From Ectopseudomonas mendocina (lineage in GTDB: Bacteria; Pseudomonadota; Gammaproteobacteria; Pseudomonadales; Pseudomonadaceae): 64,000 nucleotides of DNA. This document shows positions 1 through 8,368 of this stretch, one piece after another. The position numbers were made by a program, and so were the translations under genes. Location: NCBI RefSeq assembly GCF_008041835.1, contig NZ_VRYE01000025.1, positions 1-64,000 on the forward strand, in the 5' to 3' direction. The notes below the pieces were generated by a model. The model ran no database searches. It was given only the letters and a program-made list of their open reading frames with translations, and was not told the origin of the DNA. Numbering within the stretch: the first letter of the stretch is position 1; the number at the start of each line of letters is the position of its first letter.

Positions 1-141
1 GTGAAGATGCCGAAGGAATGTGACTTGTTTGTCCTTCGGTGAAACTTGAACCGCATGGCGACGTTGCGCCCGCATTCCGTTCAAAATGCGTGAACAGAGG
101 CTGAATCCGTTCGGATTCAGGAAAGTCAGGGCAACAACCGG
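1..141. other. Intergenic DNA with small hairpins
   Basis: No gene is supported here. Three short inverted repeats are visible: 10-17 with 32-39 (CCGAAGGA/TCCTTCGG), 71-76 with 85-90 (CGCATT/AATGCG), and 101-109 with 112-120 (CTGAATCCG/CGGATTCAG, two-base loop). None is followed by a T-run, so they are not good terminators. They look like intergenic repeat debris. Confidence 0.4.
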
Positions 142-315
142 TTAAACACGCTTAAATAGTGGGCAATTCACGTTGTCTTTGTCGCGCTCTGTCCATTTAT
201 GAATGCAAGTCCGACAGGCTGCTAGGTAGCGGTGAGCACGCAGGTAATACCAGAGCCGTTGCTCGGCATCAGTCATCTCATGGCGAAGGCGTTTGGCGTG
301 GTCGAGTAAGGTCAT
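142..315 (-). pseudogene. N-terminal remnant of a DUF559 endonuclease-domain gene
   Basis: The first about 30 residues from the ATG at 315 (MTLLDHAKRLRHEMTDAEQR and then LWYYLRAHRYL) match the start of DUF559 (Vsr/restriction-like endonuclease fold) proteins. These are normally about 120 residues and continue with a conserved FRRQ-type segment. Here the match stops after the RAHRYL segment and about 27 unrelated residues follow before the stop. The nuclease core is missing, so this is a deletion remnant. The region upstream of the ATG lies in a CCCTCTCCC repeat element. DUF559 genes often occur as isolated mobile genes next to such repeats. Confidence 0.6.
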
Positions 316-337
316 GGTTCCTCCTTGAACCTTTTTG

Positions 338-451
338 CCCTCTCCCCCAGCCCCTCTCCCGCAAGCGGGAGAGGGGAGAAGTTCAACGCGCGACCGAAGC
401 TGTTCACGATCAGCCCCCTCTCCCATTCATGGGAGAGGGTTGGGGAGAGGG
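338..451. repeat. CCCTCTCCC palindromic element, copy 1
   Basis: The element starts with CCCTCTCCCCCAG and ends with its near reverse complement, TTGGGGAGAGGG. Inside lie a perfect 12-bp hairpin (351-362 with 365-376) and a 9-bp hairpin (416-424 with 431-439). Related sequence recurs at 11058-11090 and 34112-34168. It sits just past the end of the alpha-2-macroglobulin gene and could act as a transcript end or an mRNA-stabilising structure. Confidence 0.7.
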
Positions 452-457
452 TCGCTT

Positions 458-3400
458 TTAGCGCCCCCTAACGACCAGACTCTCCGGCGCACTGCCCAGT
501 GCCTGCCAGCTCGGCCGGTACATCGACTCCACCTGCGGTGGCGGCACGCGGTAGCTGCCCGGGGTCACGGCGCGGGCCAGGTACAGCAGGTGCGTGGTGT
601 CGTAGCCATCCACGTCCACGGCCGCGACATAGCGGTCGCCACGGTACTCCTGGTGCTTGATCCGCGCGTTCTGCATCGACTGGCGCCATTCCTTGACGTT
701 GCTGCCTGCGTCATCGAGGCTCGCCGCGCTCTGCGCCAGGTTCTGGTTCTCCAGCTCCAGGCCAGCCGGCAGCAGGTCCACCACCAGCGCATCCGGTACG
801 CGCTGCTTGGCCCGCACAGCCAGGTGCACCAGCACCAGCTCACCGCTGTCCAGACGCTGTAGATCGAGCGGACGGCCGTCCATGCCAAGGTACTCGCGCT
901 CGATGCTGAGGTTCTCGCCACCGGCGCGTGGCGCCTGGCTCGGATAACCGGACAGGGTCAGCTGCTGATACAGCTTGGTGCTGCCGGCATTGCTCACGCT
1001 CAGCGGTTCGGCCAGTTCGCCACGCTCCAGCTTGATACCGGGCTGCTGGTTGCTCAGCTCGAACTGGAAGGTGCCGCTGGTAAGCGCAGCGCTCCAGGTC
1101 TGCTCCGGCTTGCCGAGAATGCCGCGACCGGCGAGGAACAGCGAATTGCGCTCCTGGGTCGACAGCCAGCGCTGGCCGGCCAGCTCATCGGCCAGGTTGA
1201 ACAGACGCTGCTCGCGCTGGCCAGCCGCCAGGTCGTGCTCCTCCAGCAGGGCGAGGATCAGCGCCTGGTCGCGCAGCGGGCTGCCGTAATCGGCCATCCA
1301 GCGCTCGCCATCGCGCTGCTGGACCAGCCCCTGATTCAACGCCTGCTCGGCACGCGGCGCATCGCCCATCAGCTTCAGCGCCGCTGCCAGTTGCACCAGC
1401 GGCAGGCCGGAACGCGCATCGCTGCGGCGGTCGAACAGACTGCGCAGCGCACCCAGCGGCGCCTGTTGGCTGCGCGCCAGCACGTAGCCGGCGTATGCCT
1501 GCACGGCGAAGCGGGTGTGGGCGAAGTCCTGGCTGTAGCTGGCCTCGATCAGGCTGCTCTGCTGCAGGTAGCGCAGCAGGCGATCACTGGCCTTCTTCAG
1601 TGCTTCCGGCGGTACGCCGAAGCCCTGCTCGCGAGCACGCAGAAGGAAATCGGTGACGTAGGCGGTGAGCCAGTATTCCTCTTCGCTCTCGGCACTCCAC
1701 AGGCCGAAGCCGCCGCTATGCCGCTGCATACCAAGCAGACGCTCGATACCCAGCTCGATGCTCTTGCGTCGCTGCTCGTCAGGTTCACCCTCAAGGCCAA
1801 GGCGCTTGAGACTCGCGGCATCGGCGTAGAGCGGCGGATACAGGCCACTGGTGGTCTGCTCCAGACAGCCGTAGGGGTAGGCCTTGAGGGCACGGATCTG
1901 TTCACCGAGGTTCAGCGGCGGTCGGCTCGACAGCGCCAACACGGCCTCCAGCCCGGCAGGTTCGAACTGGTTCAAGGTGCCGGCCGGCAGGGTCCAGGGC
2001 TCGCCCTCCCCCAGTACCGCACGGAAGTGCTGCAGCTGCGCCGGATAGGCCGGACGGATGCCCAGCGTCCACTCGCGACTGAAGTCACCCAGCGTCTCGT
2101 TCGGCAGCGCCAGCCCCTGCACCTCGACGTGGATGCGGCCCTGCCCCAGGCCACCTTCGGCGCGCACCGGAATCCGCAGTGTGGTGCGCTCACCATCCTT
2201 CAGGCTGATCGGCGATTCACCCTTACCGAGCAGGCGCAGTTGGCCTTCCACGCCCAGTTGCACGTCGAGCTTCTGCTCGCTGCCGGACAGGTTGGTCAGA
2301 TCCAGCGCCAGAGTAGTTTCGTCACCGCCGGCGAGAAAGCGCGGCATCGACAGCTCAGCGATCAGCGGCGCGGCCACCACCGTCTTGGCCTCGGCCATGC
2401 CAAAGCGCTCGTCGCTCCAGGCCTGGGCCATCAGACGCAGTTCACCGTTGAAGTCGGGAATGTCCAGGCTGACTTCGCCTTCACCCTTGTCGTTCAACTT
2501 CAGTGCATCGCTCTGCAGCGCGACGATCAGCACGCTGGTATCCGGGCGCTTGCCACCGGCGGCGAGGCCGGCGTCACCGCCGAAGGCCAGGCTGGCAACA
2601 CGCCCCTGCGCTTCGATCAGCTGACCGTAGATATCCAGCTGGTCAGCGCCATAGGCCTTGCGCCCGAAGAAGTTGGCGAAAGGATCGGGCGTGGCGTAGC
2701 TGGTGATGTTGAGGATGCCCACGTCCACCGCGGCGACCAGCACATGGACCTTGTCGGGGATGCTGCCGTCGGCGTTGCGCGCGCTGACCTTGACCTTCAG
2801 CGGTTGCTTGGGCCGCATCTTCTCGGGCGCTTCCAAGCTCAGCGCCAGCTTGCGCGGAGCGCGCTCCAGTGGCAGGTGCAGCAGGCCGACGGCACGCTTC
2901 GGCGTGACCTGCGCCTTGCGCTCGCCAGGGCGAATCACCAGAGCACTGAGGTAGAGGTCGTGGCGTGCCCATTTCTCGTCGATGGGCAGTTCGAAGGTCT
3001 TGCCTTCAGCCGGCACGCTGATCTCCTGCCACCACAGCGGACCGTCGCTGGACTCGACCAGCAGGTAGCCGTTGCCGGCAGCCGGTGGGGTGACGGTGAT
3101 CTTGGCGACATCGCCCGCGGTGTAGGCAGGCTTGTCCAGCGCCAGCTTGACCTGGTCCGGGCGCACCGCGCCGCCATCGGCGTTGTCCTGCCAGCGGTAG
3201 CCGGCCCAGAAGCGCAGGCTGCTGACCAGGCCGGTCTGGTTGTCCACCACCTCGACCCGATAAGGGCCCCACTCCACCGGGAAGCTGACCTTGGCGGTGC
3301 CGCCCGCGGCAACCTTCAGCGGTTCGTCGCTCAAGGTAAGGAACTTCTCGTTGTAGTTGTGACGCCAGCCTTCACCGTCGGAGAAGCTCCAGAAATAGTC

Positions 3401-5356
3401 GCGGCGTTCGCGCACCAGGCGCACCTTGAGGTTGTCGGCTGCCAGTTTGTTGCCGGCGGCGTCGGCCACCAGGATTTCGAATTCGGCCAGGCTGTCGGCG
3501 TCGACTTCCTCACCGTCGAACAGCCCCCGCACACCCGGCAGGCGCTCGGCTGGCCATACCGGCTGAATGATGCTGCGGGTAATCGGGCGACCACCGGACT
3601 CCTGCAGGCTGGCCTGGAGGATCAGACGCAGCGGCGACTTGGCGTCACCCCAGCGGTTTTCCGGGCGCAGCACGGCGCGGCCCTGGTCGTCGAGATTGAC
3701 CTCGTCGAGCTCTTGGTCCTGGCTCAGATCGGCCTCGGTGATATCGCCGAACTGGTAACCCGGCAGGCTCGCCACCGCTTCACGCAGTGGACGCACATAG
3801 AGCTGGCCGGTCAGACGATTGCCAGCGGCCGGCGCACCATAGAGGTAGCGTCCGGTCACCGCGAACTCGGCGCTGTCGCCCGGCGCGTAGGGCTGGTCCT
3901 GGCCTTTGAGCTCCAGGGCCATGCGCTCGGGCAGGAAGTCCTCGACGAGGAATTCGTAGAGCTGCGGGTTGCCGTCGCCGAGGTCGAGCAGCAGTTGCCA
4001 GCGGCCGGTCGGGGCCTCTTCGGCGAGCGGCAGTTGGTACTGATAGAGACCATCATCGCCGGCATTCCAGACGAACTTGCGGCTTATCTGCTCGTCCGGA
4101 CGGCGCACCTCGACGCTGACCGGCTGGGCCTTGACCGGGCTGCCGTCGGCATCGCGCAGCAAGCCGTTGAGCAATACGGTCTCGCCGGGGCGATACAGAT
4201 CGCGCGGACCGAACACGAAGAACTGCAGGGCGTGCGCTTTCGGGCCGGTGATGTCGAACTCGGCCAGGTCCAGCGCCGGGCTGTTCAGGCGCAGCAGGCT
4301 GGTCTGCTCGTCCTGCTTGGCCACCAGCACCTGGGCCTTGGCCGGCAGCGGCAGTTGCGCATGGCCGGCCGAATCGGTCTTGCCTTCGGCCAGCAGCACG
4401 CCATCACCATCAAGCAGCTCGAGCTGCACACCGGACTGCGCCTTGCCGCCCTCCAGCGCCTGGGTGAAGACGTCGAGACGGTCGCGATAGCGATGCGCGG
4501 ACAGGCCAATATCGCTCAGGGAAAACAGCGTGGCCGGCTGCGAATAGCTGTAGCTGCCGGCTTCGCGCATCACCGCCAGGTAAACGCCGGGCTGCTTGAA
4601 CGGCTCCAGGCCGGCGATAGGCAGCAGCAGGGTTTCACGGGTGTTGCGCGCAGGGTTCAGGTCGAAGCGACCGCCATAGACCAGCTCGGCCATCGGCAGC
4701 AGCTCGCGCGCCTCCCAGGTATCCAGGTTGCTGGCCCGGCCCCAGCGCGAGAGGAAGTTCGGCAGCGCCTCGGGCTTGATGCGGAAGAACTCGACGTTGA
4801 CCTTGTCGACGTTCAGCGCGATCACCGGCAGGCCTTCGGCCAGGCGGGTCGGCAGCAGCGAGCCACGGCTGGCGAAACCGACGCTGGCCTGCAGGTCGCG
4901 GGTCTCGAAGCGGCTGACATGCTCGGCGGCGAGCTTGCCGCCATTGATCGACTTGAGGCCAGCATCGATGGTCAGCACCAGTTTGCGCTGCGGCTCGAGG
5001 TGGCGCAGGCGCAGCTCGCTGAGGTTGTCGGTCAGTTCCCAGGAGCCATCGACCTTGCCCGAGACGCTGTCGACCAGATGCAGGCGTTCGGCGAAGGGCT
5101 GGTCGGGGTCCAGCGGAATGGAGAAGGTCACCGACAGCGCGCTGGCGCCGTCGAGCTGCACCTCGGAGACGTCGACCACCTCCAGCTCGCGCCCGGCGTA
5201 GCGCTTGGCCAGCGCCTCGCGGTCGACCGCTGGCTTCGGTGCCTGTGGCTGCTGCGCAGCAGGGGTAGCCGGGGTCACCGTGGCAGGGGGCTGGGAGGAA
5301 TCACAGGCGCTGAGCAGGGTCAGCACCAAGGCCAGAAGCAGTCCTTTGTTCGGCAT
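458..5356 (-). CDS. Alpha-2-macroglobulin family lipoprotein (YfhM-like)
   Basis: This 1632-residue protein starts with a lipoprotein signal peptide ending in a lipobox (LLSAC), so the mature protein should be anchored in the periplasm. It carries the thioester motif CLEQ with Cys at about residue 1164, preceded by YPYG. This is the hallmark of thioester-containing bacterial alpha-2-macroglobulins (E. coli YfhM type, about 1650 residues). The bait region, MG domains and C-terminal thioester-domain repeats fit that length. In this family the protein traps proteases that breach the outer membrane, often alongside the peptidoglycan synthase PbpC. PbpC is not visible here because the window ends beyond a repeat and a DUF559 remnant. 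A GGAG lies just upstream of the ATG. Long open frames on the opposite strand are shadows. Confidence 0.93.
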   Translation of the reverse strand: MPNKGLLLALVLTLLSACDSSQPPATVTPATPAAQQPQAPKPAVDREALAKRYAGRELEVVDVSEVQLDGASALSVTFSIPLDPDQPFAERLHLVDSVSGKVDGSWELTDNLSELRLRHLEPQRKLVLTIDAGLKSINGGKLAAEHVSRFETRDLQASVGFASRGSLLPTRLAEGLPVIALNVDKVNVEFFRIKPEALPNFLSRWGRASNLDTWEARELLPMAELVYGGRFDLNPARNTRETLLLPIAGLEPFKQPGVYLAVMREAGSYSYSQPATLFSLSDIGLSAHRYRDRLDVFTQALEGGKAQSGVQLELLDGDGVLLAEGKTDSAGHAQLPLPAKAQVLVAKQDEQTSLLRLNSPALDLAEFDITGPKAHALQFFVFGPRDLYRPGETVLLNGLLRDADGSPVKAQPVSVEVRRPDEQISRKFVWNAGDDGLYQYQLPLAEEAPTGRWQLLLDLGDGNPQLYEFLVEDFLPERMALELKGQDQPYAPGDSAEFAVTGRYLYGAPAAGNRLTGQLYVRPLREAVASLPGYQFGDITEADLSQDQELDEVNLDDQGRAVLRPENRWGDAKSPLRLILQASLQESGGRPITRSIIQPVWPAERLPGVRGLFDGEEVDADSLAEFEILVADAAGNKLAADNLKVRLVRERRDYFWSFSDGEGWRHNYNEKFLTLSDEPLKVAAGGTAKVSFPVEWGPYRVEVVDNQTGLVSSLRFWAGYRWQDNADGGAVRPDQVKLALDKPAYTAGDVAKITVTPPAAGNGYLLVESSDGPLWWQEISVPAEGKTFELPIDEKWARHDLYLSALVIRPGERKAQVTPKRAVGLLHLPLERAPRKLALSLEAPEKMRPKQPLKVKVSARNADGSIPDKVHVLVAAVDVGILNITSYATPDPFANFFGRKAYGADQLDIYGQLIEAQGRVASLAFGGDAGLAAGGKRPDTSVLIVALQSDALKLNDKGEGEVSLDIPDFNGELRLMAQAWSDERFGMAEAKTVVAAPLIAELSMPRFLAGGDETTLALDLTNLSGSEQKLDVQLGVEGQLRLLGKGESPISLKDGERTTLRIPVRAEGGLGQGRIHVEVQGLALPNETLGDFSREWTLGIRPAYPAQLQHFRAVLGEGEPWTLPAGTLNQFEPAGLEAVLALSSRPPLNLGEQIRALKAYPYGCLEQTTSGLYPPLYADAASLKRLGLEGEPDEQRRKSIELGIERLLGMQRHSGGFGLWSAESEEEYWLTAYVTDFLLRAREQGFGVPPEALKKASDRLLRYLQQSSLIEASYSQDFAHTRFAVQAYAGYVLARSQQAPLGALRSLFDRRSDARSGLPLVQLAAALKLMGDAPRAEQALNQGLVQQRDGERWMADYGSPLRDQALILALLEEHDLAAGQREQRLFNLADELAGQRWLSTQERNSLFLAGRGILGKPEQTWSAALTSGTFQFELSNQQPGIKLERGELAEPLSVSNAGSTKLYQQLTLSGYPSQAPRAGGENLSIEREYLGMDGRPLDLQRLDSGELVLVHLAVRAKQRVPDALVVDLLPAGLELENQNLAQSAASLDDAGSNVKEWRQSMQNARIKHQEYRGDRYVAAVDVDGYDTTHLLYLARAVTPGSYRVPPPQVESMYRPSWQALGSAPESLVVRGR

Positions 5357-5468
5357 TGCGGGCTCCGGAGAGTGGGGGCGCGAAGGCAGATACTATAGTT
5401 GAGCGGCCAATGCGCCGACGAGGCGAGGCGAGAAAATCCGCCAAGCTGCGCACACTCCGCAGGGCGCC

Positions 5469-5474
5469 TATAAT
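5469..5474 (+). promoter_or_regulatory. Possible -10 box for the MATE gene
   Basis: A perfect TATAAT lies 28 bases before the MATE start codon. The expected -35 region, 17 bases upstream, is weak. The gap also holds TATAGT on the other strand near 5390, which could serve the divergent macroglobulin gene. Confidence 0.4.
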
Positions 5475-5501
5475 CGGCGCTTTGCCGGAACCCCACGCCC
5501 C

Positions 5502-6875
5502 ATGTACGCCCTGTTCGAAGCCTGGCGCCACACCCCAACCCAGCGCAAGGTCTGGGCGCTGGCGGCGCCGATGATTCTCTCCAATTTGTCGGTGCCGATG
5601 GTCGCGCTGGTCGATACCGCCGTGGTCGGCCATCTGCCACATGCCCACCAGCTCGCTGCGGTGGCAGTCGGCGGCAGCCTGTATACCCTGCTGACCTGGG
5701 CCATGGGCTTTCTGCGCATGGGCAGCACCGGTTTCGCCGCTCAGGCAGCAGGGCGCGAGGATGGCGGCGCGTTGCGCCAGGTGCTGGTGCAGGGGCTCGG
5801 TCTGGGCGTATTGCTGGCCCTGCTCCTCGGTTTGCTGGCCTTGCCCTTCAGCAGCGCGGCGCTGAGCCTGATGCAGCCATCGGCAGAACTGGACCAATTG
5901 GCGCGCCAGTACTTTCAGATTCGCCTGTTCGGCCTGCCCGCCAGCCTGGCGACCTACGCACTGATCGGCTGGCTGCTGGGCACGCAAAGCGCGCGCGGTC
6001 CGTTGGCCATTCTGCTTACCGCCAACCTGATCAACGTGTCGCTGGATCTGCTGTTCGTGCTCGGCCTCGAATGGGGTGTGGCCGGCGCGGCCTGGGCCTC
6101 GGTGATCGCCGAGTGGAGTGGCGCCCTGCTCGGTCTGTGGCTGGCCCGTGGCGCTCTGCAGCACTATCCCGGGCAACTCGAGCGCAGCGCGCTGAAACGC
6201 TGGCGCAACTGGCGACCGCTGCTGGCAGTCAACCGCGACATCTTCATCCGCACCCTGGCGCTGCAACTGGTGTTCTTCCTGATCACCGTGCAAGGCACAC
6301 GTCTGGGCGATGCCACGGTGGCGGCCAATGCCCTGCTGCTCAATGGCCTGACCCTGACCGCTTACGCCCTGGACGGCCTCGCGCATGCCGTCGAAGCCCT
6401 GTGCGGCCATGCCCTTGGCGCGCGAGATCGCGATGCGCTACGTCGCTCGCTATTGGTGGCCGGCACTTGGTCGCTGCTGGCCAGCGCCGGCTTCGCCCTG
6501 TTCTTCCTGTTCGGCGGGCACTGGTTCGTCGGCATGCTCACCGATATTGCCGAAGTCCGCGAACTGGCGCTGACCTTCCTGCCCTACCTGGCCGTGCTGC
6601 CGCTGCTAGCGGTGTGGAGCTACCTGCTCGACGGCCTGTTCATCGGCGCCACGCGCGCCCGCGAGATGCGCGACGCCATGCTCATCGCGCTGGCCCTGGC
6701 GTTGCCGCTGGCCTGGTGGCTGCAAAGCCTGGGCAACCACGGGCTGTGGTTGACATTTCTGGCCTTCATGGGGCTGCGCAGCATCATACTGGGTGGCTAT
6801 ACTTGGCACTTGAGTCGCCGCGACCAATGGTTCCCCCCACTGCCAGCAGGAGAGACCGCCCATGCTCAGCGCTGA
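5502..6875 (+). CDS. MATE family efflux transporter (DinF subfamily)
   Basis: This 457-residue integral membrane protein has about 12 hydrophobic segments. Its N-terminus (LAAPMILSNLSVPMVALVDTA) is typical of DinF-type MATE exporters, which extrude cationic or toxic compounds in exchange for Na+ or H+. A second internally similar half begins near residue 240 (NRDIFIRTLALQLVF). Its last 14 bases overlap the start of the following GGDEF gene, suggesting translational coupling. The substrate cannot be read from the sequence. The assigned ATG has only a weak ribosome site. Confidence 0.9.
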   Translation: MYALFEAWRHTPTQRKVWALAAPMILSNLSVPMVALVDTAVVGHLPHAHQLAAVAVGGSLYTLLTWAMGFLRMGSTGFAAQAAGREDGGALRQVLVQGLGLGVLLALLLGLLALPFSSAALSLMQPSAELDQLARQYFQIRLFGLPASLATYALIGWLLGTQSARGPLAILLTANLINVSLDLLFVLGLEWGVAGAAWASVIAEWSGALLGLWLARGALQHYPGQLERSALKRWRNWRPLLAVNRDIFIRTLALQLVFFLITVQGTRLGDATVAANALLLNGLTLTAYALDGLAHAVEALCGHALGARDRDALRRSLLVAGTWSLLASAGFALFFLFGGHWFVGMLTDIAEVRELALTFLPYLAVLPLLAVWSYLLDGLFIGATRAREMRDAMLIALALALPLAWWLQSLGNHGLWLTFLAFMGLRSIILGGYTWHLSRRDQWFPPLPAGETAHAQR

Positions 6876-7899
6876 GCTGCCGCACAACGAAGTACAACGT
6901 CAACAGGCCCTGGAGCGCCAGGACCTGCTCGACACCCCGGCCGATCCCTACCTGGACACCCTGACCCGTATCACCCGTGAGCTGTTCGCGGTGAAGACGG
7001 TGCTGATCAACCTGATCGACAACGACCGGCAGTGGTTCATGAGCCGCCAGGGCCTGGAACTCGCCGAGACCCCAAGGTACATTTCCTTCTGCGCCCACAC
7101 CATCCTGCAAGACGACGCCCTGGTGATCGAGGATACCCACCTGGACTTTCGCTTCGCCGACAATCCGTTGGTGCTGCAATCGCCCTTTATCCGCTTCTAC
7201 GCCGGCCAGCCACTGCATGACGAAAACGGCCAGACCCTCGGCACCCTGTGCCTGATCGACCCACAGCCGCGCGGCTTAGATGCCCGCGAGCGGCGCCAGC
7301 TGCGCGACATGGCACAACTGGTGGAGGGCTATCTGCGCCTGCGCCACAGCTCGCGCCAGGCCGAACAGCTGCGCGCAGCACTGAGTCGCGCGCAGCGCAA
7401 GGCCATGCTCGACGCGCTGACCCAGCTGTGGAATCGCGCCGGCCTGCTGCACTTTCTGCCCCAGCAGCAGGCCGCGGCCGAACGCGCCGGCCTGCGCCTG
7501 GGCCTGCTGTTCTGCGACCTCGACCACTTCAAGCAGGTCAACGACCGCCATGGCCACGCCGCCGGCGATCAGGTGCTATGGCAGAGCGCGCGACGCCTGA
7601 GCGCGGTGGTGCGCCCGCAGGACGTGGTCGCCCGCAACGGCGGCGAAGAGTTCGTGATTCTCGCCCTGGTGCACGACAGCACCGAACTGCTGCAGATCGC
7701 CGAACGCATTCGCCTGGCCATCGCCGAACCGGCCATGGAGCTGGACGGCACCCAGTTGAGCCAGACCGCCAGCCTCGGCTGCGCCCTGCTGGCGCCCGGC
7801 GAAACCGCCGCCGACGGCCTGAAACGGGCCGACCAGGCGCTGTACCGGGCCAAGCGCGGCGGTCGCAATCGCTGCGAATTCGCCGCAACCGATCAATAA
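6862..7899 (+). CDS. GAF-domain diguanylate cyclase
   Basis: The 345-residue soluble protein has an N-terminal GAF domain (about residues 20-155, containing the FCAHTIL and DNPLV segments) and a C-terminal GGDEF domain (about 175-340). The active-site signature is NGGEEF, compatible with cyclic di-GMP synthesis. The RPQD tetrapeptide at the usual distance upstream is an inhibitory I-site, so product feedback is expected. There is no signal peptide or membrane span, so the GAF domain should sense a cytoplasmic ligand. A GGAGAG ribosome site lies 14 bases before the ATG, inside the overlapping MATE gene. Confidence 0.92.
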   Translation: MLSAELPHNEVQRQQALERQDLLDTPADPYLDTLTRITRELFAVKTVLINLIDNDRQWFMSRQGLELAETPRYISFCAHTILQDDALVIEDTHLDFRFADNPLVLQSPFIRFYAGQPLHDENGQTLGTLCLIDPQPRGLDARERRQLRDMAQLVEGYLRLRHSSRQAEQLRAALSRAQRKAMLDALTQLWNRAGLLHFLPQQQAAAERAGLRLGLLFCDLDHFKQVNDRHGHAAGDQVLWQSARRLSAVVRPQDVVARNGGEEFVILALVHDSTELLQIAERIRLAIAEPAMELDGTQLSQTASLGCALLAPGETAADGLKRADQALYRAKRGGRNRCEFAATDQ

Positions 7900-7916
7900 C
7901 CCGCCGGGAGCACTCG

Positions 7917-8259
7917 ATGGCCGCCGCACTCGGCGCCTACCTGCATTTTCTAGCGATCTTCGCCCTGTTCGCCCTGCTTAGCGTCGAGCACGTGCTGTTC
8001 AAGGCGCCGCCTACTACATGGGCAACAGCCTGTTCCATGCGAAGTTAGCAGCCTGTTCATCCTGGTTGGCCTGCTGTCGATCGTGTCCACGGTGGTGTTC
8101 ATCAAATGGCGTAAAACCCTGAAGGCAGGCCAGGTGCCCGCGCCCAGCGCTCGGCAGGTACGCCTGGTGACCTGGAGCATTCGCCTCGAGCTGCTGCAGT
8201 TGCTGGCGATACCGCTGCTGGCGACGCTGATGGCGCGCGGTCATGGCGTCATAGGCTGA
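7917..8259 (+). pseudogene. Broken DUF2214 membrane protein gene
   Basis: The start encodes MAAALGAYLHFLAIFALFAL followed by LSVEHVLFKA, the typical N-terminus of DUF2214 proteins (about 150 residues, four membrane spans). The match then jumps in another frame to AAYYMGNSLFHAK, so the middle segment is missing. A further +1 shift near 8046 is needed to reach the C-terminal half (LFILVGLLSIVST through LLATLMARGHGVIG, stop at 8257-8259). The open frame from the ATG ends after only 43 residues. An internal deletion of about 100 bp plus a frameshift explains all three pieces. Function of the family is unknown. Confidence 0.75.
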
Positions 8260-8297
8260 AAAGCATCGCCGCTAAAGCGCCGCCCACAGAGCAGCAC

Positions 8298-8320
8298 CGT
8301 AGCCCGGATGCAATCCGGGA
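8298..8320. repeat. CCCGGATGCAATCCGGG hairpin repeat, copy 1
   Basis: GTAGCCCGGATGCAATCCGGGA contains the inverted repeat CCCGGAT/ATCCGGG. A second copy with an extra inverted half lies at 34173-34222. It sits downstream of speA, which reads leftwards toward it. Confidence 0.6.
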
Positions 8321-8368
8321 ACGATGTCCGACATTGCGCCAGCCCCGGAGAGCATCAGGGCAGGCGGC

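Noticed and set aside
1235-5398. 1387-codon open frame on the plus strand
   Set aside because: It is a shadow of the alpha-2-macroglobulin gene on the other strand; GC-rich codon bias keeps the antisense frame open. No domain is recognisable.
8014-8244. Minus-strand frames over the DUF2214 remnant
   Set aside because: They are shadows; the plus-strand fragments match a known family.
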